A stretch of DNA of 64,000 nt from the NCBI GenBank assembly GCA_012519205.1, contig JAAYQR010000010.1:1-64000 (forward strand). The letters run 5' to 3'. This stretch comes from Candidatus Epulonipiscium sp. (lineage in GTDB: Bacteria; Bacillota; Clostridia; Lachnospirales; Defluviitaleaceae). Below are positions 8,011-17,245 of the stretch, one piece after another. Below the pieces are notes generated by a model. It saw nothing but the letters and a program-made list of their open reading frames with translations. It was not told where the DNA came from and did no database searches. Every line of letters begins with the position of its first letter. The first letter of the stretch is position 1. The position numbers and the translations under genes are program-made.

Positions 8011-8511
8011 ATGGGCAGTATTAATTGTAATTCTAAAAAAGTTAAAAATAAGGGGGAAGATGTAAATATGTTAAAAAAACTATTTAAAGATCAAAAAGGC
8101 TTCACGATGATTGAATTAATCATAGTAATTGCGATAATTGCGATTATCGGGGCTATCCTAGCACCAAACTTTGCTAAAGTAACAACAAAATCAAAGGTTA
8201 AGGCAGATCTTGCTTCCATAAGGGAAGTTAATAGACAACTAGCCTTATACAATGCAGAAAAGGGGTCCTATCCAGTAGGAAAAGATACAAGTACCTTTAC
8301 CACTATAGGAACAGCAGGATTTAAAGTGTTAGTAGATGAACATTATCTAGACAAATCACCACAACCTCAAACAAAGGGACTCGCATTTAAATATGATGAC
8401 TCTACAGGGAGAGCTTGGATTGCTAAAGATACTCCAAGTGCCGATGTAAATGATGCAGTTAATGGATTGGCTACAGGTGATAAAGAATTCTTTGCAACTG
8501 GAAGCTGGTAA
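8011..8511 (+). CDS. pilA: Major type IV pilin (PilA-like prepilin)
   Basis: Prepilin with a class III signal: basic leader ending KDQKG, cleavage before FTMIELIIVIAIIAII, with Glu5 of the mature chain conserved and a hydrophobic assembly helix. The mature protein is about 136 residues and has a short globular head without cysteines. Two starts compete: ATG 8011 has a near-perfect AAAGGAGG site, giving a long leader, while ATG 8068 follows AGGGGG and gives an 11-residue leader more usual for pilins. I list the stronger ribosome site. Position right after pilC and before a strong hairpin suggests this is the abundant subunit. It could be a minor pilin if another pilin gene lies elsewhere. Confidence 0.85.
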   Translation: MGSINCNSKKVKNKGEDVNMLKKLFKDQKGFTMIELIIVIAIIAIIGAILAPNFAKVTTKSKVKADLASIREVNRQLALYNAEKGSYPVGKDTSTFTTIGTAGFKVLVDEHYLDKSPQPQTKGLAFKYDDSTGRAWIAKDTPSADVNDAVNGLATGDKEFFATGSW

Positions 8512-8522
8512 AATCTATTTAT

Positions 8523-8552
8523 CCTTATCAGATACATTTGTATCTGATAAGG
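8523..8552 (+). terminator. Hairpin after the major pilin gene
   Basis: Perfect 13-bp stem (8523-8535 and 8540-8552) with a 4-nt loop, followed by only a short CTTT. It lies between the pilin and pilD; partial termination or 3' protection of the pilin message would both raise pilin over downstream products. Confidence 0.6.
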
Positions 8553-8579
8553 CTTTCAAACAATGAAAGGATAAAGAAC

Positions 8580-9332
8580 ATGTATATTCTTATATTTATT
8601 TTAGGTCTAATCATCGGTAGTTTCCTAAATGTATGTATTTTTAGGATTCCTAATAAACAATCCATAGCTTTCCCCCCATCCCATTGTTTCCATTGCAATC
8701 ATTCCCTTGGGGTTTTGGATTTGTTTCCAGTGTTAAGCTTTGTATTTCTAAGGGGCAAATGCAGATATTGTCGCAGCAAAATCAGTATTCAATACCCAAT
8801 CATTGAGTTAGTAAATGGGTTGCTTTATCTATCCTTATTTATTAAATTTGGTTTAAGTGTTTATTTTATTTTTTATGCTTTGTTTGGTTCCTTATTACTT
8901 GTTATTGCAATGATTGATATAAAAACAGAAACCATACCCAATGCCACTATTATTTTTGGATTAATATTAGGAATTATTTATATTATTATAATGGCTTTTA
9001 CTTCTTATTCGTGGATAGGTATTAAAGATGGGATTTTGGGATTTTTTACAGGGAGCTTGATTATATTTTTGATTATTCTTATTTCTCGTGGGGGTATGGG
9101 AGCGGGGGATATGAAGTTAATGGGAGTTGTGGGACTATTCCTAGGATATAAAGGAGTCATAGTAACTCTTTTTTTTGGAATTATTGCAGGGGGGATTGCA
9201 GGAGTTTTACTTTTATTAACTAAGGTAAAAAGTAGAAAAGCAACCATTCCCTTTGGACCTTTTTTAGTACTAGGAACTTTTATCACATTATATTGGGGAG
9301 AGTTTATTTTAAATTGGTATTTATCTCTATAA
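8580..9332 (+). CDS. pilD: Prepilin peptidase / N-methyltransferase PilD
   Basis: Integral membrane aspartic protease (A24 family, 250 aa) that cleaves prepilin leaders and methylates the new N-terminus. The N-terminal cytoplasmic loop has two CxxC pairs (CFHC near 37, CRYC near 62) as in bifunctional enzymes. The catalytic aspartates lie in MIDIKTETIPN (about 111) and the GxGD motif GMGAGDMKLMG (about 174). Several hydrophobic segments follow. ATG 8580 is chosen for AAAGGA upstream and because MYILIFILGLIIGSFLNV is the usual beginning; a longer frame runs back into the hairpin. Confidence 0.92.
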   Translation: MYILIFILGLIIGSFLNVCIFRIPNKQSIAFPPSHCFHCNHSLGVLDLFPVLSFVFLRGKCRYCRSKISIQYPIIELVNGLLYLSLFIKFGLSVYFIFYALFGSLLLVIAMIDIKTETIPNATIIFGLILGIIYIIIMAFTSYSWIGIKDGILGFFTGSLIIFLIILISRGGMGAGDMKLMGVVGLFLGYKGVIVTLFFGIIAGGIAGVLLLLTKVKSRKATIPFGPFLVLGTFITLYWGEFILNWYLSL

Positions 9333-9366
9333 TCATTTTTAACCTAGGTGGTGGATGGAGGGTAAT

Positions 9367-9930
9367 ATGAAAAAATATACAAGATATATTAATAATACAG
9401 GCTTTACCCTTATAGAAGTAATCATAGCATTGGCCCTTATGTCAATCATAGGGAGCATTGTGATTCCTACATCGGGAATAGTCCATAGAAGCCGCCTTAA
9501 AAATGTAGCTTCCCAAATATCAATGGATATCAGTAAAGTCCGTTTTTTTGCTCAGACCCACAATAATGGTAGGGATCCGATTACAAACAAATATGGGTAT
9601 AGGATAGTATTTCAATACCCCACGGGGACGGATGAATATTATAAGGCTTATGAGCTAATAGGAAATCAGTTAGATGAGATGCCTCCTGATTTAGATGATG
9701 CGATATTGATAAGACCGATTTTTAGCGATGGAGCCAGTGAAAAATTGATTAAAGAAATCCAGTTCACTGAAAGAGGAAAAATTAGATTATGGTATCATGA
9801 TGATAGCATAGGTGAGAACCCAGTCCTTATAGGGTCAGACAAGAAAATAAAAATCATACTTAAATCAGATAAGTTTTATAAGGAAGTTCATGTGGAACCA
9901 TTAACCGCTAGGACATTGGTTACCGATTAA
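9367..9930 (+). CDS. Minor prepilin, GspH/FimT-like
   Basis: Prepilin-like protein of 187 aa. A short basic leader MKKYTRYINNTG is followed by FTLIEVIIALALMSIIGS, with Glu5 present, and then a soluble domain beginning near residue 45. The layout resembles GspH/FimT pseudopilins that prime or cap pili. ATG 9367 follows GGAGGG; an in-frame ATG 12 nt earlier is also possible. It lies between pilD and a PilW-like gene. It should be processed by PilD. No enzymatic motif is visible. Confidence 0.75.
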   Translation: MKKYTRYINNTGFTLIEVIIALALMSIIGSIVIPTSGIVHRSRLKNVASQISMDISKVRFFAQTHNNGRDPITNKYGYRIVFQYPTGTDEYYKAYELIGNQLDEMPPDLDDAILIRPIFSDGASEKLIKEIQFTERGKIRLWYHDDSIGENPVLIGSDKKIKIILKSDKFYKEVHVEPLTARTLVTD

Positions 9931-9946
9931 TAAAGTAGGTGGGTAT

Positions 9947-10498
9947 ATGTTAAGCATTAGAAATATTTGTAATGGGGATAAAGGCTTTACAATGATAGAA
10001 CTTCTAATTGGCCTAGCTCTTTTTAGCATACTTTCCCTTGGGCTTTGGAGTATCTTAGACCACGCAACCAGAAATTCCGAAAGAACACAGCTACAGATAG
10101 AAACCGTGGAAAATGCCCGGGTTGCTCTGGACTTTATGGTGGAAGAAATAAGAAGGGCAGAAAATATAAAAATCAAATATCCCGAAGGCCCCTTAAGTCT
10201 TGATATAGATGGGGATGGAGATTATATTATTGGTTCTTCTTCTCCCGATGTCGAATTTGAATTTGATAGGGCAAAGGGTCAAATAAAATATAATAGCATT
10301 GTATTAGTTGACGATATCGAAGAATTGGGCTTTTCTCCAGATGACTTTGACAGCAACCTAGATGGAGTTTATGATAAAAATTTAATTATACATATTAAAA
10401 CAAAAAAACCTGCTAATATATTAGGCACAGATATACTATATGATATTAAGGGGGAAGTTTCAGTTAAATACAAATCAAATATATTAGTAACCTATTAA
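9947..10498 (+). CDS. Minor prepilin, PilW/GspJ-like
   Basis: Prepilin of 183 aa with leader ending GDKG, then FTMIELLIGLALFSILSLG and Glu5. The segment VENARVALDFMVEEIRRAENI after the helix is characteristic of the PilW/GspJ/ComGF group. The rest is a beta-rich globular domain with acidic turns such as DIDGDGDY. It is 16 nt downstream of the preceding minor pilin. In other systems PilW-type proteins belong to a tip-located priming complex with PilV and PilX types, both of which occur further along this operon. Confidence 0.75.
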   Translation: MLSIRNICNGDKGFTMIELLIGLALFSILSLGLWSILDHATRNSERTQLQIETVENARVALDFMVEEIRRAENIKIKYPEGPLSLDIDGDGDYIIGSSSPDVEFEFDRAKGQIKYNSIVLVDDIEELGFSPDDFDSNLDGVYDKNLIIHIKTKKPANILGTDILYDIKGEVSVKYKSNILVTY

Positions 10499-10541
10499 AT
10501 GTATTAACAGAATAAATTACTTAAATAAGGGGTGTATCAAT

Positions 10542-11618
10542 ATGGGACAATCTTTATTGGGGATTGAGATTGGGAACAATAACATGAAGGTAGTTCAAGG
10601 CACAAGGAAGGGTAAAATATTAAACCTACTTAATTATGGCATTCAGCCTACTCCCTTGGGGGCTGTAAGGGATGGATTTATTGTAGATATGGATGCCGTT
10701 TATTATTCCATTTCTGAGCTTTTGAAAAAGAAAAAGATTACCGAGCAAAATGCAGCAATTATCGTTCAAGGAACATCCATTATAACTAGGGATGTGGTAA
10801 TGCCCTATATGGAGGAAAAAGAATTAAGGAATATCCTAGATTTCCAAAAGGACGAATACTTTCCAATAGACGTATCGGATTATCAAACAGATTTTAAGAT
10901 ATTAAATGAAATGGAAACAGAAGAAGGAAAACAATTAAATGTCCTTTTGGTGGCTGCACCTAATAATATGATTGCCACTTCCTTAGAATTAATGAACAGA
11001 TTAAAACTAAGAGCAAAATATATTGATATTGCCTCTAATGCCATTTCAAAACTATATGGATACAAATCCATGGCTAGTGAAATTGAGGAACCCTTTTCCA
11101 TTATGATATTGGATATAGGGGGGCAGACCACTACTGCCACTATTTTATCGGAAACCAATATATTGTTTAGTCGTACGATTTTGTATGGCTTTGATGAGTT
11201 AAACCAAATTATAGTAAATGAATTTGGCGAAGAAGATTATGAACAAATTGAAATGTTCAAAATGAAATATGCTGCTATCCATACTGCAGAATCCGGTGGT
11301 TCAGCAGATTTATATGGCAACCTTATAAGTAATATCATCAAACCTGCCATAGATAATAACCTAATCCAAGAAATAAGTCGCTTTTTAGAATTCTATTATT
11401 CTAGAAGTAATGCAAGAAGGATAAAAACAATTTACTTAGTAGGTGGGGGGTCCTATTTGAAAAACCTTGATAAGTACATTGGAAAGGTATTTAATATAAC
11501 TACGAAAAAAGGTGAAATACTAGAAAATATAAATGTAAAAGCTATAAAAGATAGAAAAGAAATAGAAGATGATTTTCTATACTTGGTTAATGCCATAGGA
11601 TTGATTAATCGTAAGTAG
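10542..11618 (+). CDS. pilM: Type IV pilus assembly protein PilM
   Basis: Actin-like cytoplasmic ATPase (358 aa) that binds the N-terminal tail of PilN and links the platform to the motors. The phosphate-1 motif LLGIEIGNNNMKVVQ is at the N-terminus, the phosphate-2 region is MILDIGGQTTTATIL near residue 189, and the adenosine motif is IYLVGGGSYLKNL near residue 298. The order pilM-pilN-pilO that follows is the canonical assembly module. ATG with AAGGGGTG upstream. Confidence 0.9.
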   Translation: MGQSLLGIEIGNNNMKVVQGTRKGKILNLLNYGIQPTPLGAVRDGFIVDMDAVYYSISELLKKKKITEQNAAIIVQGTSIITRDVVMPYMEEKELRNILDFQKDEYFPIDVSDYQTDFKILNEMETEEGKQLNVLLVAAPNNMIATSLELMNRLKLRAKYIDIASNAISKLYGYKSMASEIEEPFSIMILDIGGQTTTATILSETNILFSRTILYGFDELNQIIVNEFGEEDYEQIEMFKMKYAAIHTAESGGSADLYGNLISNIIKPAIDNNLIQEISRFLEFYYSRSNARRIKTIYLVGGGSYLKNLDKYIGKVFNITTKKGEILENINVKAIKDRKEIEDDFLYLVNAIGLINRK

Positions 11619-11633
11619 ATTGGGGGGAGAAGC

Positions 11634-12239
11634 TTGAGAGATATTAATTTAATGCCCAGGGAGTATGCCTTAATAGCAAGGAGAAAAAAGTTAAGTATGC
11701 TCTTACTTGGGCTAGGAGCTGTTTTAATTGTATTTTTGATTATAGGTATTATGACGCCTTATAATATGATTAAAGAAAGACAAAAAACTTTAGCAGAGCT
11801 AAATGCTAGAAAAAATGATGCTAAATATGAAATTATTAACGAGGTAAAACAAGAGTTAAATGACAAAAATCAGGAAAAGGATTCCATAGAAAATCTTATC
11901 AATGAAGTGGAAAGAAACTCCATTATAAGTAGAACGACTTTAGATGCTCTAATTGGCCTTCTTCCTCCAGGAATGCATATAGGGAACCTTAATGCAAATG
12001 ATGATGGTAAATCCATAAAATTAGACGGAACCGCATTAAGGGTAGAAGATGTAGCAGGGTATGTGGTACAGATTAACAATTTGTCTTTTGTAAATAATGT
12101 AAGCATGAAATACACTTCAGAAACCATAAAATTAAAAGATAGTAGTAATGAAATTATGGTTGTTAAATATGAATTAAATTTGGACATAAAAGAGCAGGAT
12201 GGGGGGCTGGATCGTAATGAAGTTTCTCAAGATAAGTAG
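11634..12239 (+). CDS. pilN: Type IV pilus assembly protein PilN
   Basis: Bitopic membrane protein (201 aa). The tail begins MRDINLMPREY, the conserved INLLP-type motif that docks into PilM. One membrane segment follows (about 22-42), then a coiled-coil region (about 50-90) and a ferredoxin-like periplasm-side domain. The TTG start at 11634 has GGGGGGAGA upstream. Its 3' end overlaps pilO by 23 nt, so the two products are probably made at equal levels. Confidence 0.87.
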   Translation: MRDINLMPREYALIARRKKLSMLLLGLGAVLIVFLIIGIMTPYNMIKERQKTLAELNARKNDAKYEIINEVKQELNDKNQEKDSIENLINEVERNSIISRTTLDALIGLLPPGMHIGNLNANDDGKSIKLDGTALRVEDVAGYVVQINNLSFVNNVSMKYTSETIKLKDSSNEIMVVKYELNLDIKEQDGGLDRNEVSQDK

Positions 12240-13458
12240 GTGGGAGATTGTAATCCTTGTGGTTATCCTTATTGTAGGTAGCACAACCCTTTATTACAGA
12301 TTTCTTTTATCCGATCAACTAACCCAGATTAAGCAATTAGATGAGGATATTCAGGCTGCTAATCAGGAAATCAAATTAAAAGATGCAGAATTAGAAAAGG
12401 TTGACGACATAAGAGAAGAAATAGCCCAGATAGGCATTAATATTAATCAATCGGAAATGAAGTTAATCCCATTTAAAGAAACACCCAAAAAAATGATTTT
12501 GCTTAATGATTATGTAAAACTCAATAATTTGTATTTAGAAAAGTTGGAGTTTAGCGAACCAGTAGAACAAAGCATAAAAAACAATAAAGATAAGGAATCA
12601 GAGGAAATTAATAGTCAAAAGTATTATAAAATTGGTATTAAATTAGAAATCATAGGTCAATATGAAAATTTCAAGGTCTTCCTAGAGGAAATTAAATCAA
12701 CCATAAAACCTTTTAATATCGATAAGGTTGAAATATCCCCTAAAGATGATGTAGAAGAAGAGTTATACGATGTTTTTAACAAGAAGAACGGTGAATATAT
12801 CTCTGCTAAAGTAGAACTAAGTACTTATGCATTATCAGGCATGGATAAACAAGAGGGTGATATACTAAATTACAACTTTATGGAATATGAATATAAATAT
12901 GATAACCCATTTAAGAATATAGAATCTGCAGAGGAACAGATGGAAAAATTAATAAATCACTTAAATGATGGGATATCAAAAGATAATCCCCAAAAGGACA
13001 CCGAAGATGATAGGACCACTTCTAATCCGACTATAAAAGATTTTAAAATTGCTATAAAAGATGCCTATGCCTCTGGAGATAATTTTTATATCGTAGGTCC
13101 TGGAGAATTAGGAGATTATACCATAGTACAAACAAGGACAGAAAAGCCTGTGACCTTTAATCTAACATTAAATCCTACGGGGTATTCATATGGTATAAGA
13201 GCTAAAGATCAAGAGGAAAAATTCTACCAAAAGGAAATGCCTTTAGAACAATGTAGACTCATAATAGATTCGACTGTTATGGCAATTAGGAATAACCAGG
13301 AATTAAGTAGCAGCATTTATATTACAAACAATACTGGAAAACTCCTTAATGTAGATATAAAAGGTAACTTTACTGAAAAAATATTTATTTATTCTTCCGA
13401 TGGAACCTTAATAAACCCAGGAGAAACTAAGGGAAATATAGCAGTAGGAGTTCATTAA
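12217..13458 (+). CDS. pilO: PilO-like type IV pilus protein with C-terminal extension
   Basis: Membrane protein of 413 aa. A transmembrane helix at about 10-31 (EIVILVVILIVGSTTLYY) is followed by a coiled coil (about 35-75) and a PilO-like domain (IGIKLEIIGQYENFKVFLEEI near 144). The family is usually about 200 aa; here roughly 190 further residues (from about 225) form an acidic linker and an extra beta-rich domain that I do not recognise. ATG 12217 is chosen for GGGGG upstream; an in-frame ATG 18 nt earlier lacks a good site. It overlaps pilN and probably forms the PilN-PilO heterodimer. Confidence 0.75.
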   Translation: MKFLKISRWEIVILVVILIVGSTTLYYRFLLSDQLTQIKQLDEDIQAANQEIKLKDAELEKVDDIREEIAQIGININQSEMKLIPFKETPKKMILLNDYVKLNNLYLEKLEFSEPVEQSIKNNKDKESEEINSQKYYKIGIKLEIIGQYENFKVFLEEIKSTIKPFNIDKVEISPKDDVEEELYDVFNKKNGEYISAKVELSTYALSGMDKQEGDILNYNFMEYEYKYDNPFKNIESAEEQMEKLINHLNDGISKDNPQKDTEDDRTTSNPTIKDFKIAIKDAYASGDNFYIVGPGELGDYTIVQTRTEKPVTFNLTLNPTGYSYGIRAKDQEEKFYQKEMPLEQCRLIIDSTVMAIRNNQELSSSIYITNNTGKLLNVDIKGNFTEKIFIYSSDGTLINPGETKGNIAVGVH

Positions 13459-13482
13459 TGAGATTTTTAAGGGGATAATTAT

Positions 13483-14517
13483 ATGAATAGAAAGAATCAA
13501 TTCGTTTATATAGAAAAGGAAGAAGGATTTTCATATATTGAGGTTTTAATTGCCATATCCATACTAGCTATTTGTATTGTGCCCATTCTTTCCATGATAT
13601 TCAATGCTGCTAAAACCACAATTTCGGGAAAGCAGTATTACGAGGCAGTAATTATGGCGCAAAACCTTAATGAAGAAGTAAAAAAGGAAATAGAAAGAAA
13701 GTTAATGAATGAAACACCCCTTGCAACAAACATAGAAGATGTGGAGCAGCTATATTCTTTCTTAGGATATGCTAATCCCAGCGATTTTGAGGCAGAATTT
13801 GGGGAAAAATCAGATGTCAGTTTACGAAAATATGATTATGAAGTATATATTAAGAAAATCGACGGAAGCACCGATAAATATAAACTTTTTCAAGATCTTG
13901 ATGAAGTGTATAAATTTATCCATATCAATAATGATGGAACCATAACTGATTTGCCCGCCCCTCCGTCATTGGCTACGGAGTTAACCCTTTTAGCTACCGA
14001 TTATCAGGTTTATTTTGCTACATCTCTACCAGGGGCAACTTCTGTAGTAGATACCATGGATTTTGGATATAGCGGTGGATACTGGGAAGAACCAAGTGAT
14101 ACAGATCATATTACAATCAAGTATGAGGCTCCACGAAGGTATGAAATATTAGTGACGGATAATCCAGGCTCAACACCCTTAGCAACTTCAGATATTATTA
14201 CCCTAAATCTTGATGCTACCAAGGCAGATTCGGATCTAGCTTCTGATAAATTACGGGTAAGGCTAGAAAACAAATCTAAGGCCAATGTCCTATTATCCAT
14301 TTATCGATTATCAGCTGATTTGGATAAACAAATAGAGGTTTTCCCCATACAAGACAATGTTGATGATTTAGGGGATATTTTTATAGAAAGAAAAACTAAG
14401 GTAGTTCCCCAGGGAAGTTATATAATAGGAATAAGAGTTAAGGATAGAAGAAGTTCTAAGGTGCTTAAAGAAATGATAGATATATATGCCCATGATTATA
14501 GGATTGCCACATATTAA
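13483..14517 (+). CDS. Large minor prepilin, PilV-like
   Basis: Prepilin-like protein of 344 aa. The leader ends EKEEG and is followed by FSYIEVLIAISILAICIVPIL, with Glu5 kept and Tyr replacing the usual Thr/Leu. AKTTISGKQYYEAVIMAQNL then leads into a coiled segment, which is a PilV-type layout. The soluble part is much larger than most minor pilins (about 300 residues) and has beta-sandwich-like stretches in its second half, such as VRLENKSKANVLLSIYRLS. It sits between pilO and the PilX-like gene, as expected for a tip-complex gene. Binding function is not known. Confidence 0.7.
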   Translation: MNRKNQFVYIEKEEGFSYIEVLIAISILAICIVPILSMIFNAAKTTISGKQYYEAVIMAQNLNEEVKKEIERKLMNETPLATNIEDVEQLYSFLGYANPSDFEAEFGEKSDVSLRKYDYEVYIKKIDGSTDKYKLFQDLDEVYKFIHINNDGTITDLPAPPSLATELTLLATDYQVYFATSLPGATSVVDTMDFGYSGGYWEEPSDTDHITIKYEAPRRYEILVTDNPGSTPLATSDIITLNLDATKADSDLASDKLRVRLENKSKANVLLSIYRLSADLDKQIEVFPIQDNVDDLGDIFIERKTKVVPQGSYIIGIRVKDRRSSKVLKEMIDIYAHDYRIATY

Positions 14518-14534
14518 TAGTAAGGGAGGTTAGA

Positions 14535-17228
14535 ATGATGGAGCAATTCTTAAGAAAGCTTTATAAATCCGAAAGAGGAAATGCCATGATACTAGTAATA
14601 CTTCTTGTATTATGCATGATGCTTATAGGCGGAGCAGTCATGGCGGTATCTTTTTCCCATCACGAGGTAAGTCAGGCATATAAAAGGACATCTAACCTTT
14701 ATTATTTGGCAGAATCAGGGGCAGAAAAATTGGTGGATAATATCAATAAGATAGTATTAAGCGATATGATTGAATTAATGAAGGAAGCTTCAGAAAAAGC
14801 AAAAGATGACGCCTTAGGGATTACGGATGTATCTAATACCGATGCATATAAGAATTTAATATATAACCAAGAAGCTGATGGCTCAAAGCCCCATGAAGGG
14901 ATATATCATCTAGTCGATAATCATGGGATTTCCCCTGAGGAAGATAAATTGTATGAATACTATTTTAAAAAAGCGGTTTTCGAAAAAATACAAGCTGAAA
15001 TCGATGGAGTTACTGCAGCCATTGATTTTGAATATGATATTAAGGATGAGAAGAATAAGGCAAATGTAAAAGTAAAGTTGGTTACTATATCTGATACGCC
15101 ACCCTATGAATTTAGGGTAAACTCTACTGCTACCCTTTATCATCCCACGGGGGATTTATTGTCCGAGATAAAACTAGAGGGAACCGTTTCCCTTTCTGAA
15201 CTTATCGATCATGAAGAAATCCTCTTAGAGGAATATAAATGGAAAGAGTTTGTACCCAATACATTTAAAACCCCTATACTTACATTTGGGGATTTGGTTG
15301 TTACCAATGGGAGTACAGTTAAAATAAAGGATGGAAGTATAAGGGTAAAAGGATATACTCCCCCATCAAAAGGGGAAAAAGGAATGACTGCCTACCCCGA
15401 ATTAGAGGAATATGGTGGGGTTTATGTAACCCATGGAGGGGAATTGGAGGTAAATGGAGATGTAGTCACCCTTTCAAATCTTCATACTATAAAAAAGTCA
15501 TCGGAGACTGCGACTAATAAAATCACTGTTAATGGAGATGTAATTGCAGATTCCATATCTATAGAGGATGATTATCCATATCGTCATTTAGATGGTGGTA
15601 TCCCTAAGGAAAATAATATTAACTTGACCGATAGGGTAACAGGCCAAAATATAGATATCAGCGGGGATGCTTACATTGATAATGACATAGCCATTGATCG
15701 TTATGTAAAGGATAGTACCATCAATATAGGGGGCAGTGTCTATGGAATAACGGATAAGGATATTGATACTGGAGATAATCCCAATAAATCCAGTGGGATA
15801 TATGCAACAGGCTCTGATTCAAAAATAGAAATTGGTCAGCATGCCTTTATACATGGGAATGCATGGATTAGCTTTGATAATGGTGAGAACTTCCACGCCC
15901 TTTATGAAAGCATAGGGGAGCCCTTTGAGCAGGTCGGCGATTTAGCAGGGTATACCCCGGGCATAGGTAATGCAAGTGGAGATGCTACTTATCTGGATAC
16001 AAGAAGTATATTAATTAATCCGAGGAAAGTTATAATTGATATTGCGAATTATTTTTATGCCCCTTATAGGGTAAGTGTAACAGATAAAGGAAGTAGTAAT
16101 GAAAAGATGTATGAAGGTAACCCAGCTGGGATTACTGCCTTTACTGTTGACCCAGCCATTGATGGTATTATTAATAATCATTCACAGTTTAATGAACAAA
16201 ATGAAGTTCTTAGTCTATTTTACAAAGGAGACTTTGCCAGTAATTCAATAACTAAAGATAATTTAAAAGCAATAAGTTCATTAAAGGGCAGTGGAAAAGC
16301 ATGGGAATCAAATATCCCAGATAACGATACCCAAACAATAGCAGATATTATATATGATGCTTCTGGGTATCTAGATAGGGGCAATCCATTTAATAGACAG
16401 TATATAAATTCGGGGATTTACTCTTCGGCAAAATATTATCGGGGAATTCAAGGATATATGTTCCTTAAAAGAGATATTTTTTATAAGGATATAAATATAG
16501 ATGTCTCAGGAAATGTAGAAATTAATAATATGGATTTTAAAGGTGACATTATTTATGATGTAGTATCCGATAAAATTGCACTTTTAAATGAGGATGGTAC
16601 GGACAAAGCCTGGGAAAAAGATACCCCTGTATACATTTGCAATACAGCAGAAAATGAAAATAAGAAAATCGATATAAAGGAATTCTATGACAACAACAAT
16701 CCGGTAAAAACAATTATTATAGATAAGGGAAAAGGAAAGATAACCCTTTATTCTAGCGAAGCAAGTAAAAAAGAATTCTACGGAATGATTATTTCTAATG
16801 GTGGGGTGGTATTTGATGGCAGTGGAGGTAACCCCGTAAAGAAATTCACTGGGATGATTATTTCAAAAGGAAGAATCCCAATAGATCCAGTAGATAATAA
16901 ACCAAAAAAGATTTATACCGAAAATTTAGCTATGGGGGATTATGCAGGGATTCTAATTAAAAATGATTTAGAAATCTACCATGACCCTGATGTACTTTTT
17001 GATATCAGATGCAAAGAGCGTCATATAAAAAGGGCTATATTAGATTATCTTGGATTAACAAATTATAAAACAAAAACCGATATTAGAGATATCCTAGGGG
17101 TTCCCAGTATTGACATAGAAAACATACAAAAGCTGGTAATAAGTCCTGATTCGGTGATAGATGTTACGGATACACAGATATATAAAGGCATTCGTTTTGA
17201 ACTTAAAACTCTTAAGAAAATAGATTAG
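14535..17228 (+). CDS. Very large PilX-like minor pilin with beta-solenoid region
   Basis: Protein of 897 aa starting with a PilX-type N-terminus: basic leader MEQFLRKLYKSERGNAM, a hydrophobic helix (about 17-40) and SQAYKRTSNLYYLAESGAEK, typical of PilX_N proteins, which lack Glu5. The middle (about 250-430) has short repeats rich in G-D-V/A turns, such as VNGDVIADSISI, ISGDAYIDNDIAI and IGGSVYG, resembling bactofilin-like beta-solenoids. The C-terminal third has paired FYGMIISNGGVV and FTGMIISKGRI motifs. A second in-frame ATG at 14538 has better spacing from GGGAGG. PilX proteins are usually 150-250 aa, so this could be a tip adhesin or scaffold; that is inference. Confidence 0.7.
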   Translation: MMEQFLRKLYKSERGNAMILVILLVLCMMLIGGAVMAVSFSHHEVSQAYKRTSNLYYLAESGAEKLVDNINKIVLSDMIELMKEASEKAKDDALGITDVSNTDAYKNLIYNQEADGSKPHEGIYHLVDNHGISPEEDKLYEYYFKKAVFEKIQAEIDGVTAAIDFEYDIKDEKNKANVKVKLVTISDTPPYEFRVNSTATLYHPTGDLLSEIKLEGTVSLSELIDHEEILLEEYKWKEFVPNTFKTPILTFGDLVVTNGSTVKIKDGSIRVKGYTPPSKGEKGMTAYPELEEYGGVYVTHGGELEVNGDVVTLSNLHTIKKSSETATNKITVNGDVIADSISIEDDYPYRHLDGGIPKENNINLTDRVTGQNIDISGDAYIDNDIAIDRYVKDSTINIGGSVYGITDKDIDTGDNPNKSSGIYATGSDSKIEIGQHAFIHGNAWISFDNGENFHALYESIGEPFEQVGDLAGYTPGIGNASGDATYLDTRSILINPRKVIIDIANYFYAPYRVSVTDKGSSNEKMYEGNPAGITAFTVDPAIDGIINNHSQFNEQNEVLSLFYKGDFASNSITKDNLKAISSLKGSGKAWESNIPDNDTQTIADIIYDASGYLDRGNPFNRQYINSGIYSSAKYYRGIQGYMFLKRDIFYKDINIDVSGNVEINNMDFKGDIIYDVVSDKIALLNEDGTDKAWEKDTPVYICNTAENENKKIDIKEFYDNNNPVKTIIIDKGKGKITLYSSEASKKEFYGMIISNGGVVFDGSGGNPVKKFTGMIISKGRIPIDPVDNKPKKIYTENLAMGDYAGILIKNDLEIYHDPDVLFDIRCKERHIKRAILDYLGLTNYKTKTDIRDILGVPSIDIENIQKLVISPDSVIDVTDTQIYKGIRFELKTLKKID

Positions 17229-17245
17229 GAAATGGAGTGATACCA

